From Ectopseudomonas composti (GTDB taxonomy: Bacteria; Pseudomonadota; Gammaproteobacteria; Pseudomonadales; Pseudomonadaceae), in contig NZ_LSSW01000006.1 in the NCBI RefSeq assembly GCF_001567565.1, positions 62,001 through 126,000 on the forward strand: 64,000 nucleotides of DNA. The letters are read 5' to 3'. Every line of letters starts with the position of its first letter. Positions within the stretch are counted from its first letter, which is position 1. This document shows positions 34,363 through 44,061 of the stretch, piece after piece. The translations under genes and the position numbers were made by a program. Under the pieces are notes generated by a model. It ran no database searches and was not told the origin of the DNA. It saw only the letters and a list, made by a program, of their open reading frames with translations.

Positions 34363-35847
34363 CTAGAGCTGGCCAGCCTGCCACTGCGCTTCTCGGCTGG
34401 AGAGGGCGGCGGCGATGTCCGCGATGCTGTCGGAGGCGATGCTCTCCGGCAGCGGGTCGAGACCGACGCTGGCGAACAGCTGACCATAGCTGTTGCGCAA
34501 CTCGGCGTAGGCCAGGTCGCGGCGTAGGTCAGCCTGCAGCGTGTTCAGCTCACCCTGGATCAGCTCCAGCTCGCCAATACCCTGTGCCTGGTAGCGATTG
34601 CGCAGTTGCTCGACGATCTGCCCGTCCAGCCCCGCCAGTTGCTGGCTGGTCTGGAACTGGCGCTGGGCCTCGCGGAAGTTGGCGTTTGCCACATGAAGCT
34701 GGGCGAGAATCGCCATCGACATGGCCTGGCGACGGGCGTCGGCGACTTCCTGGCCGGCCTTGGCGACATCAATGGCGGCTGGCGCGGAAAGTACGTTGAA
34801 CAGGTTCCAGGTGACTTTCACGCCATAGTCGGCCCAGCTCTGGTTCACCAGGAAGCTGTTGCTGTCGTAGTGACCGCCAGCGGAGAACTCCAGGCCCGGC
34901 AACAGGCGCAGCATGGCCTTGCGAGTTTCAGCAGCACTGATGCGCGCCTGGTAATCCTGCTCACGCAGTTCCGGTCGACTGGCCAGTGCCTCCTGTTCCA
35001 GCGTGTCCAGCTCCACCTTGAGTTCCGGCATCTGATAACCGGTGTCAGGCGCCAGCTGGACCTGAGTGCCCAGTGGCAGGTTGATCAGGGTGGCCAGCTC
35101 GGTCTTGGCCAGCGACAGGGCACGGCGCTGCTCTTCCAGCTGGCGCGTGGCCTCGATCAGCGCGCGCTGATAGCTCAGGGCCTGGATCGGATCGCCGATG
35201 CGTTGTTCGCTCAGGCGCTGGCTGTTATCGCGTGCCTGGGCGACGCGTGCCATGAGGCTGTCGATCTGAGTCAGCAGACGATCCGCCGCCACGGCACGCC
35301 AGTAGGCCGAGCGCACATCCTGGATGATGGTATGCATCACCTTGCGGCGGCGCTCCTGAACGATCAGGCGCTGGTCGCCTTGCTGCTTGGCGCTGACGTA
35401 GCTGACGCCGAAGTCCAGCACGTTCCACACCATGGTCAGGTCTGCGACGCCACGGTCGCGGTCTTGCGAGGTGGATGGCTCCAGCGACTGGGTGCCGGTT
35501 TCGATGCTCTGGCTGCTGGAGGCGCTGATGTTGTTGCGCCCGGCGTAGCCGGCGGACAGTGCCATGCGTGGCAGCATGTCGAAGGTGGCCAGGTCGACCT
35601 GGCGCTGGGCCATGGCTTCTTCCATGACCTTAAGGCGTGCTTCGAGGTTGTACTTCACTGCGCGAGCCATGGCTTCGTGCAAGGTCAGCGGGCCACTGAG
35701 TGGCTCCTGATCCTTGAACATGATCGCCAGATCCTGCTGGGCGCGTTGCTCGCTTACGCTGCGGTCGATGGGTGTGCTGGTCACCGCACAACCGCCAACG
35801 GCTAACGCCAGTAGGCTGATACTGAAAAATTTCGCTGCTTTGCTCAT
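34363..35847 (-). CDS. TolC-family outer-membrane factor, lipoprotein type
   Basis: The 494-residue protein has a lipoprotein signal peptide (LLALAVGGC, Cys20) and then two repeated OEP/TolC domains rich in coiled-coil (LTLHEAMARAVKYNLEARLKVMEEA and LRREQD-type helices; NRYQAQGIGELELIQGELNTLQADL). It should form the outer-membrane duct of a tripartite exporter. It lies 53 bp downstream of the giant DUF4347 gene in the same direction, so the two are probably co-transcribed. No pump gene adjoins it; the nearest adaptors are at 44.9-49.1 kb. ATG 35877 in the same frame is an alternative start that would bury the lipobox deeper. Confidence 0.88.
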   Translation of the reverse strand: MSKAAKFFSISLLALAVGGCAVTSTPIDRSVSEQRAQQDLAIMFKDQEPLSGPLTLHEAMARAVKYNLEARLKVMEEAMAQRQVDLATFDMLPRMALSAGYAGRNNISASSSQSIETGTQSLEPSTSQDRDRGVADLTMVWNVLDFGVSYVSAKQQGDQRLIVQERRRKVMHTIIQDVRSAYWRAVAADRLLTQIDSLMARVAQARDNSQRLSEQRIGDPIQALSYQRALIEATRQLEEQRRALSLAKTELATLINLPLGTQVQLAPDTGYQMPELKVELDTLEQEALASRPELREQDYQARISAAETRKAMLRLLPGLEFSAGGHYDSNSFLVNQSWADYGVKVTWNLFNVLSAPAAIDVAKAGQEVADARRQAMSMAILAQLHVANANFREAQRQFQTSQQLAGLDGQIVEQLRNRYQAQGIGELELIQGELNTLQADLRRDLAYAELRNSYGQLFASVGLDPLPESIASDSIADIAAALSSREAQWQAGQL

Positions 35848-35900
35848 CCTTGGACCGCCCCCTAGTACGGCACTCATTCGATTCTTATCTGTTGTGTCGA

Positions 35901-38900
35901 TTACGCTTGTGGCATCTGCAACGGAATATCTCCCAGCGCCCAGGCCAGATCTCTTATCTGGCGTTGCTCGCTTTCACCTATCTCCTGCAGTTGCTGGCTC
36001 AGAGTCGCTGCTCCGAGAATCTCTCCCCCGCCCAAGCCACTGCCGGTGGAATTACCCCAGCGAAGCTGGATATCGCCTGACTCCTGCGGTACGTCCTTGC
36101 TGAACATGCTGGAGAAACTGCTGGTGCCGAATACTCCGCCGTCGCCGCCCCCAAAACCGAGGAAGCCGACAGCACCGCCAGAGGAGGCACCGCTATCGCT
36201 GCTGGAGAACACCTGGGCGATGTAGCTGGGCGACAGTGCGCCGTTGTTGATGAAGATGTTTCCCAGCGTAGGTATGCCACTGCCGATAGTTGGCACGTCG
36301 AACAGCGGCGGTGGCAGCAGTGGCGAGGTGGTAATGGGTGGCGGTGCGCTGGGCATGCTCGGTTGAGTTGGCGTAACCGGTGCGGTCGGTACGCTTGGTG
36401 TCGGGTTGGCACGGAACTCCGGATCGCCGGTATTGAGCCCTCCCAGCGTGTAGCCGGTACTGGAGAAATTGCTCTGCAAGGTGTTACCGATGCCATCAAC
36501 GATGCCGCTACCGGCGGCCGTGAGTGACAGACCGAGGGCGCCCTGGCCGGTCACGCCGCCGACGGTAATGCGGTAAGTGCGTGCATCGACCTGGACCAGC
36601 GAGAGCAGGGTACCGCTGGCGCTGCCTGTTGTGGCCAGGGCGAAGTCGGCCAGATCGACGCCGTTGACGTCTTCGCTGAACGTGACGGTGAAACCGAGGG
36701 TGCTGCTGGTGGTGGGCGATGTTCCGTCGAGGGCGATGCCTGTCACCTGCGGTGCGGCTGCATCCACCAGTACGGCGGTGGTGGTGCCGATGTTGTTGAG
36801 AGCCGTAGCGGTATCGTTACCGGCGGCATCGCGCAGTGTCGCGCCGTTGGCCTGGAGACTGCTGCCGATGGCAATGCCGTTGCTGTCCTGCTGGCCATTG
36901 GCAATGCTCAGACGGAATACCAGTGCGGAGCTGCCTGAGCCGCTGAGGTAGTTGGCGTAAACGGTGCCGCCGGTATCCAGGGTGATTGCCAGGCGCGGGG
37001 TACCGCCTGTGGTGTCGACGGTCACCGCTTCGTCGAAGTTCACCGTGAAGTCGAGGGTGTCTCCCACCACGTAGGTGCCGTTGGCTGGCACGTTGACCGA
37101 GGTGACAGTCGGTGCCTTGCTGTCGATGGCGTAGTTGTTGGAGTCGGTGCTGCCGACGCCGGTGTTGCCGGCGGCATCGGCATAACCGGTGTTGTCCAGA
37201 GTAATCAGGTTGGTAGCGTCGGTGACGTCGGCGTCCGGTGTCAGGGTCGCCGTCCAGGTCAGCCCGCCATCGCCCGAGCTAAGGTTGCTGAGTGCACCAT
37301 TGGCCACGCTGAAGTCGGTCGTGGTCAGCCCAGTCACCGCCTCGCTGAAGGTGATTGTGACGGTGGTGTTCTGGCCGGCCTTCAATGTCGTATCGGCGAC
37401 CACGACGGTGGCCGTCGGGCGCTGGGTATCGATGGCGTAATTGTTGGAGTCGGTGGAAGCGCTTCCCGAGTTACCGGCAGTATCGGTATAGCCGGTGTTG
37501 TCCAGGGTGATCAGGTTGCTGCTGTCGGTGACGTTGCCATCTGGCGTCAGGGTGGCGGTCCAGGTGATGTTGTCCGAGGTGGACAGGTTGCTGAGGGTGC
37601 CGTTGGCCACGCTGAAGTCGGCGGTGGTCAGCCCGGTCACCGCCTCGCTGAAGGTGATGGTGACGGTGGTGGTCTGCCCGGCCTTCAGTGCGGTATCGCT
37701 CACCACGATGGCTGCCGTTGGGCGCTGGGTGTCGATGGCATAGTTGGCCGAATCGGTGCTGCCGCTGCCGATGTTGCCGGCCAGATCCATCACACCGCTG
37801 TTGTTGAGGGTGATGATGTTGCTGGCATCGGCGATGTTGGTACTCGGAGTGAAGGTGCCCGTCCAGGTCACGCCGCCATCGCTGCTGCTGAGGCCGCTGA
37901 GGCTGCCGTTGGCCACGCTGAAGTCGCCGATGTCCAGACCCTGCACGGCTTCGTTGAAGGTCACGGTGACGGTGGCGGTTTCGCCGATCCGCAGCGCCGT
38001 GTCGCTGAGAGTGATGCTGCTGGCAGCCGGGCGCACACCGTCCACCACCAGGGCCTTGTTGGCGCCTAGGGAACCGGCGGCCCCAGGCGTCGGCAGGGTG
38101 AGGATGGCGGACTGGCTGGTGCCGTCCTGAATGCTGCCGCCGTTGAGGTTCAGGGCCGAGGTGGAGGCGTAGTCGAGGTCGGCGGAGCTGTCGCCGGCCT
38201 GCACGGTGTAGCTGAAGCTCAGGGTGTCGGTGCCCGAGCCGGACACATAGTCGAGTACCCGGTCGGTGGTGCCGGTTTCCAGGGTCAGGGTCGGAGTACC
38301 GGTCACGTTCACCGCTGAGTCGAAGCGCACAGTGACGGTGATGACATCGCCGATCTTGTAGGTGCCGTTAGCGGTGCTGGACGAGACGCTGGTGACGGTC
38401 GGGGCGATGGGGGCGGTCAGGGTCAGGTCGTTGCCGCTGCTGCCGATGTAGCTGGTGGTCAGCTCGGTGCCGTTGCCGGCGGCGTTGAACTTGCCGCCCT
38501 CGCTGACGCCACTGAAGGTGCCGGTCACGGCATCGGCAGCATCGTTGACGATCACCGTGTAGCTGTCGCCACTGCCGGCCGCGTAGCCATGGGTGACCGC
38601 CAGGGCGGCGCCGGAGACGTCGACGGTGCCGTTGACCGTCACCCGGTCGTAGCCGGTGCCGGCGGTGGTGCCGTTGATGTCCAGCGCCAGGGTGCTGCCT
38701 GCATCCAGGGTCAGATTGCCGCTGACGGTCAGGGTGCCGGCGCCGCTGTTGCCCGGGGAGAGGGTGCCGCCGTTCTGCACGATGACGTCGCCACCCAGGG
38801 TGCCGCCGCCGGCCAGGGTGGCGCCATTGGCCACAATGGTAGCGCTGCTGGTGCTGCCGTCGACCACCAGGGTGCCGGCAGACACGCTGGTGGTACCCGT

Positions 38901-41900
38901 GTTGGTGTTGCTGCCCGACAAGGTCAGGTTGCTGGCGCCCGTCTTGGTCAGACTGCCCGTGCCACTGATGGTGCCGGACAGGGTGGCCGCAGCGCCGGCG
39001 TTGACGGTCACCAGGCCGGTCAGTGCCAGGGCATTGTCGATGGTGGTGTTGCCGGTGATCTGCAGGGTGGTGCCGTTGGCCAGGTTGAGGCTGCCGGCGC
39101 CCAGGTTGGCGTCGCTGGCAACGCTCAGGGTACCGGCGCTGACGCTGGTGCTGCCGCTGTAGGTGTTGTTGCCGGTCAGGGTCAGCACGGCGGAGCCGGC
39201 CTTGGTCAGATTGTTGTTGCCGCTGATCACCCCGGAGAGGGTGGTGTCGGCGCTGGTGTTCACGGTGGCAGCGCCACTCAGGGCGATGGCGTTGTCGATG
39301 GTGGTGGCGCTGGTCACCGCCAGGGTCGTGCCGGCGCCCAAGGTCAGCGTGCCGCTGCCGAGGTTGCTGTCGCTGGCCACGCTGAGGGTGCCGGCGTTGA
39401 CGGTGGTGGCACCGTAGGTGTTGCTGCCGGTCAGGGTCAGGGTGTTGGCGCCTGCCTTGGTCAGGGTGAAGGCGCCGCTGATCACGCCTGACAGAGTGGC
39501 GTTGGCCGCCGCGCTGATCGAGGCATCGCCGCCGAGGACGATGCTGTTGTCGACATTGGTTGCACCGGTCAGCGCCAGGGTGGTGCCTGCGGCCAGGTTC
39601 ACCGCCCCCGATCCCAGGTTGCCGTCGTTTGCGATCGACAGTGTGCCTGCGTTTACAAAGGTGGCGCCGTAGCTGTTGTTGCCTGACAGGGTCAGGGTGC
39701 CTGCGCCGGTTTTCGACAAGTCATAGGCACCGCTGATGGCTCCGCTGAGGGTGACGGCGTTGCTGTTGCCGATGCTGCTGTTGCCGGTCAGGACGATGGC
39801 GTTGTCGATGGTGGTGGGGCCAGAGACGTCGAGCACGGACCCTCCCGCCAGGTTGACGGCGCCACTGCCGAGGTTGCTGTCACCGGCGATCGACAGGGTG
39901 CCGGCGGAGACGCTGGTGGTGCCGCCGTAGGTATTGCTGCCGGACAGGGTCAGGGTGCCGCTGCCCTGCTTGACCAGCGAGCCGGTGCCGGACACCACGC
40001 CCGAGACCGAGGTGGAAGTGTTGTCGCCCCCGGAGGTAAGGGTGTAGCTGCCCAACTGGATGCTGGCGGTGGCGCTGTTGCTCGCCAAGCTGCCGATGGT
40101 CTGGTCCGACTGCAGGGTCAGGACGCTGTTGCCGTTGACCCGTACGGCGCTGCTGTCGGACATGGAGGCATCGCCATTGAGCTTGAGCCAGCCGTAGTTC
40201 AGCAACATGGTACTGCCGGTGTAGGTGTTGGTACCGGATAGGGTCGTCGAGTAGGTGGCGGATCCGATCTGGTTGAGATTCAGGCCGCCGGTGCCGCTGA
40301 TATTGCCGGAGAAGGTGGTGTCCGCTGTCTGGTTCGTCGTCAGGCTGCTGCTGCCGAGGTTGATCGAACCCGCGCCGGAGAGGTTGCCGACGGTCTCGTT
40401 GCCGGCCAGCGCCAGGGTGGCTCCGGCCGAGACGTTCACGCTGCTGGTGCTGGCGATGGCATCGCCGCCGCTTACCGTCAGGGTGCCGGCGGAAATGCTG
40501 GTGGCACCGCTGAAGGTATTACCAGAGCCGGCCAGGGTCAGGTTGCCGGCCCCCGCCTTGGTCAGGGCACCGCTGCCGGCGACCACGCTGACGATGGAAG
40601 CAGTGTCGCCCGAACCGTTGGTGAAGGTCTGGGTAGTGCCGCCGGCCAGGGTGATGGTGCCGCCGGTGAGGGTCAGGCCGCTCACCGCATCGAGATCGAA
40701 GGTCAGACTCTCGTTGATCGACACGACATTGAGGTTGAGCGTTTGGCCGGCCAGGGAGCCATCGAAGACGATGGTCTGGGAGCCGGTGTTGTCGGCCGCG
40801 GCAATGGCGATGGCTTCGCTGAAACTCACACCATTGCTGACGTTGATGGCGGCGGTGTCGGTGTTGTTGGTTACGTATATGAAATCGCTGGTGACCGTGG
40901 TCGTGGCGTTGGCACTGCCACCGGCACCGTCATTGAGGGTAAAGCTGATGGTGGCGTCGCCGGCCGGCGTGTCGTTGCGGTAGGTGATGTGCCGCGCCAC
41001 GTCGCTGACCAGCGCCGTGGTGGCGTTGGTGGAGCTGCTGGTGAAATTGACGGTCAGCACACCATTGCTGTTGGTGAAGGTGGCGAAGGTCTGGCCCCCC
41101 GACTGCAGATTGCTGCCGCTGACGGTGAACTGGGCGCCGCTGGTGTCGAATCCCAGCACATCGCTGCCCACCGCCGTGCCGTTGCGCTGGATCACCAGGC
41201 TGGCGCCGGACCAGTTGCCATTGCCACCATTCAGCGCGCCCAGTTCGGCATCGGTCAGGCTGGCATTGCTGCCCACATCGAGCTGCACGGTACTGCCCGC
41301 ACCGGCCCAGGCGACGCTATCGCCGTTGAGGTTGCCAATCGTGGGAGGGTTATTGGCGCCTCTCAGGTCTGTCAGATTCAGTTGCTGCAGATCCATGTTG
41401 GCAACCGATGTGGCGCCGTTCAGGTTGGTCACGCGCAGGGTGAACGACGAGATGTCATTGAATTTGGATGCATCCAGATCGACGGTCAGTGGCCCTTGAG
41501 CAGTGCTGTAGGTGAATGACTCAGAGACGGCGACACCGCCAGAGGTGGCGCTGAAGTCGAGGCGATAGTTGCCGCCGAAACTCTGGATCACCATGCCGTC
41601 TAGGTCGAATGTACCCAGGTCGACGTTGTCTGCCGTCCAGGTCAGCTCGTAGTAGTAGTTGTCGTCGACATCCTTCACCGAACTGTTTTGAAAATAGATG
41701 GAGTCGGGTGAGCTGGCCCGGGTCGCGCCGGTCGATTCGGTGATGGTGAAACCGTCGACGGTATTGCTGCCGGTATTGTTGTTCCAGTAGGTATCGCTAA
41801 ACGACTGGTTGGGCGAGGGCAGCGCCAGCAGATTGTCGTAATTCGCCAGTTGCGCCATGTCCAAAATCGCGTGATCGGCGATATCACCGCTACGTCGCTC

Positions 41901-42557
41901 CAGATCCCAGTCGCCACCCATGGCGGTAGCGCCGGTTCTGTCGGAGGAGGCGGCGATGTCGGCCTGGGTCAGCGCTGCCAGTTGTTCCACCAGCGCTGCA
42001 CCACTCTCGCTACGGCCGATGTCGCAGCCGTAGAGCAGAATGTCGCCGTCGCTGCTGAGGCTGGCGCCGATGGCGGCCAGCTCGGTCGAACGGCTGGCGA
42101 CGTTCTGGTTGTCCAGCGAGCTCGTGCCCAGTTTCAGCAGGCCCTGCTCGCCGTGGCTGAAAATATGGATGGCGTCGATGTCTTGCCGGCCTTGCAGATA
42201 GTCGGCGATCTGTTGCAGGCCATCGCGACTGCCGTCGAGTACCACCACCTCGACTCCAGGGCGTAGTGAGGCGATCAGTTGCTCCTTGTCGGCCACCTTG
42301 CCATCGATGAACACGAGATCCTGACGCTGGTCGGACGAGGCACTCTCTGGCGCTGCCGCCAGGGTGTCATGCGAGGCATCGGTGGTGCTGGGCGCATCCG
42401 GGGTATCGGTAGGCTGGCTGGCGGCGGTCTCGGCGACGGTAGCGGCCACGGCGCCGTCGAACATCATGCGGGCTTCGAGGCTGATGGCCAGGGGGGCGTG
42501 CAGCGAGCCAGCCTGGGGTTTGCTGCGGGTCAAGAATTTCGACAGATTGCGGAACAT
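35901..42557 (-). CDS. Giant DUF4347 / autotransporter-repeat / Ig-like surface protein
   Basis: The 2218-residue protein is a probable secreted adhesin or matrix protein. Layout: basic N-terminus with LEARMMFDGA (residues 27-36), a motif typical of DUF4347 proteins; DUF4347 domain about 80-242 (IHIFSHGEQGLLKLG, DILLYGCDIG); lectin-like beta region about 245-395; cadherin-like segment to about 560; about seven passenger-type PATR repeats (SAGTLSVASDSNLGSG class) about 650-1240; Ig-like domains about 1385-2045, including three near-identical ~100-residue Big_12-like units (SDTALKAGQTTTVTITFSEA); a Pro-rich linker about 2049-2085; and a Gly/Ser-rich C-terminal module ending in helical QQLQEIGESEQRQIRDLAWA. 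There is no Sec-type signal peptide, no RTX nonapeptide array and no C-terminal beta-barrel. ATG 42557 follows GGAGGAAG. TolC follows 53 bp downstream. Confidence 0.88.
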   Translation of the reverse strand: MFRNLSKFLTRSKPQAGSLHAPLAISLEARMMFDGAVAATVAETAASQPTDTPDAPSTTDASHDTLAAAPESASSDQRQDLVFIDGKVADKEQLIASLRPGVEVVVLDGSRDGLQQIADYLQGRQDIDAIHIFSHGEQGLLKLGTSSLDNQNVASRSTELAAIGASLSSDGDILLYGCDIGRSESGAALVEQLAALTQADIAASSDRTGATAMGGDWDLERRSGDIADHAILDMAQLANYDNLLALPSPNQSFSDTYWNNNTGSNTVDGFTITESTGATRASSPDSIYFQNSSVKDVDDNYYYELTWTADNVDLGTFDLDGMVIQSFGGNYRLDFSATSGGVAVSESFTYSTAQGPLTVDLDASKFNDISSFTLRVTNLNGATSVANMDLQQLNLTDLRGANNPPTIGNLNGDSVAWAGAGSTVQLDVGSNASLTDAELGALNGGNGNWSGASLVIQRNGTAVGSDVLGFDTSGAQFTVSGSNLQSGGQTFATFTNSNGVLTVNFTSSSTNATTALVSDVARHITYRNDTPAGDATISFTLNDGAGGSANATTTVTSDFIYVTNNTDTAAINVSNGVSFSEAIAIAAADNTGSQTIVFDGSLAGQTLNLNVVSINESLTFDLDAVSGLTLTGGTITLAGGTTQTFTNGSGDTASIVSVVAGSGALTKAGAGNLTLAGSGNTFSGATSISAGTLTVSGGDAIASTSSVNVSAGATLALAGNETVGNLSGAGSINLGSSSLTTNQTADTTFSGNISGTGGLNLNQIGSATYSTTLSGTNTYTGSTMLLNYGWLKLNGDASMSDSSAVRVNGNSVLTLQSDQTIGSLASNSATASIQLGSYTLTSGGDNTSTSVSGVVSGTGSLVKQGSGTLTLSGSNTYGGTTSVSAGTLSIAGDSNLGSGAVNLAGGSVLDVSGPTTIDNAIVLTGNSSIGNSNAVTLSGAISGAYDLSKTGAGTLTLSGNNSYGATFVNAGTLSIANDGNLGSGAVNLAAGTTLALTGATNVDNSIVLGGDASISAAANATLSGVISGAFTLTKAGANTLTLTGSNTYGATTVNAGTLSVASDSNLGSGTLTLGAGTTLAVTSATTIDNAIALSGAATVNTSADTTLSGVISGNNNLTKAGSAVLTLTGNNTYSGSTSVSAGTLSVASDANLGAGSLNLANGTTLQITGNTTIDNALALTGLVTVNAGAAATLSGTISGTGSLTKTGASNLTLSGSNTNTGTTSVSAGTLVVDGSTSSATIVANGATLAGGGTLGGDVIVQNGGTLSPGNSGAGTLTVSGNLTLDAGSTLALDINGTTAGTGYDRVTVNGTVDVSGAALAVTHGYAAGSGDSYTVIVNDAADAVTGTFSGVSEGGKFNAAGNGTELTTSYIGSSGNDLTLTAPIAPTVTSVSSSTANGTYKIGDVITVTVRFDSAVNVTGTPTLTLETGTTDRVLDYVSGSGTDTLSFSYTVQAGDSSADLDYASTSALNLNGGSIQDGTSQSAILTLPTPGAAGSLGANKALVVDGVRPAASSITLSDTALRIGETATVTVTFNEAVQGLDIGDFSVANGSLSGLSSSDGGVTWTGTFTPSTNIADASNIITLNNSGVMDLAGNIGSGSTDSANYAIDTQRPTAAIVVSDTALKAGQTTTVTITFSEAVTGLTTADFSVANGTLSNLSTSDNITWTATLTPDGNVTDSSNLITLDNTGYTDTAGNSGSASTDSNNYAIDTQRPTATVVVADTTLKAGQNTTVTITFSEAVTGLTTTDFSVANGALSNLSSGDGGLTWTATLTPDADVTDATNLITLDNTGYADAAGNTGVGSTDSNNYAIDSKAPTVTSVNVPANGTYVVGDTLDFTVNFDEAVTVDTTGGTPRLAITLDTGGTVYANYLSGSGSSALVFRLSIANGQQDSNGIAIGSSLQANGATLRDAAGNDTATALNNIGTTTAVLVDAAAPQVTGIALDGTSPTTSSTLGFTVTFSEDVNGVDLADFALATTGSASGTLLSLVQVDARTYRITVGGVTGQGALGLSLTAAGSGIVDGIGNTLQSNFSSTGYTLGGLNTGDPEFRANPTPSVPTAPVTPTQPSMPSAPPPITTSPLLPPPLFDVPTIGSGIPTLGNIFINNGALSPSYIAQVFSSSDSGASSGGAVGFLGFGGGDGGVFGTSSFSSMFSKDVPQESGDIQLRWGNSTGSGLGGGEILGAATLSQQLQEIGESEQRQIRDLAWALGDIPLQMPQA

Positions 42558-42835
42558 TTTGGACTTCCTCCCTGAACTCACCGCTCATGTTTCCTCTACT
42601 GCCGAGGCTCTACGTGGATTGGTGAATGGGCATGCAAGGGTGAGTGATGGCATTGTGCCTTCAATGGCCATAGAAGGAGTTTAGTTGTTCCTGCGGCAAT
42701 GGCTAGGAGCCCCGAGAAATAAATCTTTGCCTGTAAGGATGTCAGCTATGGTTCTTATCGGCTCGGGCCGCAAGGAAGAAGTCGGCGGATCGAGCGACTC
42801 CGTGATCACGCGACCATAATCGAAAAGGAATAGTC

Positions 42836-43423
42836 ATGAGCGATCAGTCCTACATTGGTGCGATCAGTGGTTGGGCACCCAACTTCGCGCCCCGTAACTG
42901 GGCCTTTTGCCAGGGGCAATTGCTGCCAATCAATCAGAACCAAGCGCTCTTTGCCGTCATCGGCACGACCTATGGGGGGAACGGCCAGAACAACTTCGCC
43001 CTGCCCAACCTGCAGGGCCGTGTACCCATGGGGGCAGGGCAGTCGCCAGGCACCACGCTGCATCCTCTGGGGCAGCAGGCAGGCCAGGAAACCATGACCC
43101 TGACACAACTGCAGATGCCCGCTCACAACCATGCTGCCACGGTCTCGGCCAGCGCCTCCTTGCCGACCAGCAGCGCTGCTGCCACCACGGCCACGCCGAC
43201 AGCCAGCACTGTGTTGGCCAGTGCCTCCGGCGCTTATGGCCGCGAGTCAGTCGACGTGAAGATCTACGCGCCGGCCCCTGGTTCGGTCAGCCTACCCCTT
43301 AGCACGACGGCCACCGTGGCCGTGGGCGCTACAGGCGGCAACCAGCCTTTCTCCATCCTCCAGCCCTTCACCGTCATCAACTACATCATCTGCCAGCAAG
43401 GGATCTTCCCCCCACGCGATTGA
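42836..43423 (+). CDS. Phage-tail-collar (MdpB-like) protein 1
   Basis: The 195-residue protein has the tail-collar fold found in phage tail fibres and in chromosomal microcystin-dependent protein MdpB homologues: FAPRNWAFCQGQLLPINQNQALF, then TTYGGNGQNNFALPNLQGRVPMG. A Ser/Ala/Thr-rich middle leads to a conserved end (IYAPAPGSVSLPL, NYIICQQGIFP). No signal peptide is visible. AAAAGGAA precedes the ATG. It is divergent from the giant gene and 19 bp upstream of its paralogue. No other phage genes surround it, so it is not a prophage remnant. Its role is unknown. Confidence 0.85.
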   Translation: MSDQSYIGAISGWAPNFAPRNWAFCQGQLLPINQNQALFAVIGTTYGGNGQNNFALPNLQGRVPMGAGQSPGTTLHPLGQQAGQETMTLTQLQMPAHNHAATVSASASLPTSSAAATTATPTASTVLASASGAYGRESVDVKIYAPAPGSVSLPLSTTATVAVGATGGNQPFSILQPFTVINYIICQQGIFPPRD

Positions 43424-43442
43424 TGGCTCGAGGAGTATTGCA

Positions 43443-44015
43443 ATGGATATCGACAGCTACATGGGGGTAGTCGCCCCCTTTGCTGGAAACTTCGCGCCGC
43501 GAGGCTGGATGACCTGTAGTGGGCAGCTTTTGTCGATTGCCCAGTTCGATGCACTGTTCTCTCTGCTAGGAACTACCTATGGAGGTAATGGCACCACCAC
43601 CTTCGGTTTGCCCAACCTCAATGGGCGGGTCGCGGTGGGGGCCGGCGGGCAGTATGAGCCTGGCGAGATGGCCGGGACGGAAAGCACCACACTGCTGCTG
43701 AACAATCTGCCCCAGCACCATCACGATGCTGTTACTCAGGTGAACGTGGCCCTGCAGGAAGCGGACTCCCCCGCCACTGCAAGCCAGGCCTCGCCAACCA
43801 GCACGCCCGGACAAAGCCTTGGCAACTATGGTCGCGAGGACGTAGCGGTACAGATCTACGCGCCCGCGCCAGGCTCTGTGCAGTTACCCGCGCAACTGCA
43901 GATGAGCGTTCAGCTAGCGGTCAGTGGTCAGAACCAGCCTGTGGGCATACTGCAGCCGGTACTGGCCCTGACGCAGTGCATCTGTGTCGTGGGGCTCTAT
44001 CCAGAACGCCCTTGA
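43443..44015 (+). CDS. Phage-tail-collar (MdpB-like) protein 2
   Basis: The 190-residue paralogue of the preceding gene shares YMGVVAPFAGNFAPRGWMTCSGQLL, TTYGGNGTTTFGLPNLNGRV (two separate stretches) and the late YGREDVAVQIYAPAPGSVQLP motif. The two proteins are clearly related but well diverged, so duplication is old. GAGGAG lies 7 bases before the ATG. A 15-bp inverted repeat follows the stop. Confidence 0.85.
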   Translation: MDIDSYMGVVAPFAGNFAPRGWMTCSGQLLSIAQFDALFSLLGTTYGGNGTTTFGLPNLNGRVAVGAGGQYEPGEMAGTESTTLLLNNLPQHHHDAVTQVNVALQEADSPATASQASPTSTPGQSLGNYGREDVAVQIYAPAPGSVQLPAQLQMSVQLAVSGQNQPVGILQPVLALTQCICVVGLYPERP

Positions 44016-44020
44016 TCGGT

Positions 44021-44061
44021 CGCCACTATCAGGCCTAGTTGAACTGGGCCTGATAGTGGCG
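44021..44061. terminator. 15-bp inverted repeat between convergent collar and DUF6916 genes
   Basis: CGCCACTATCAGGCC (44021-44035) and GGCCTGATAGTGGCG (44047-44061) are perfect complements around an 11-base loop. The right arm is coding sequence of the DUF6916 gene and its stop is in the loop boundary. No T-run follows, so termination on either strand would be Rho-assisted or partial. Confidence 0.55.

Noticed and set aside
40255..40983. Long plus-strand frames opposite the giant gene (also 38589-39491 and 40743-41519)
   Set aside because: They are mirror images of repeat codons on the minus strand, with Val/Ala/Pro-rich low-complexity products and no ribosome-binding sites.
36400..42000. 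CRISPR array suspected from regular repeats
   Set aside because: The periodicity is that of protein repeats in one open frame; units are about 200-300 bp with no spacer-repeat structure.
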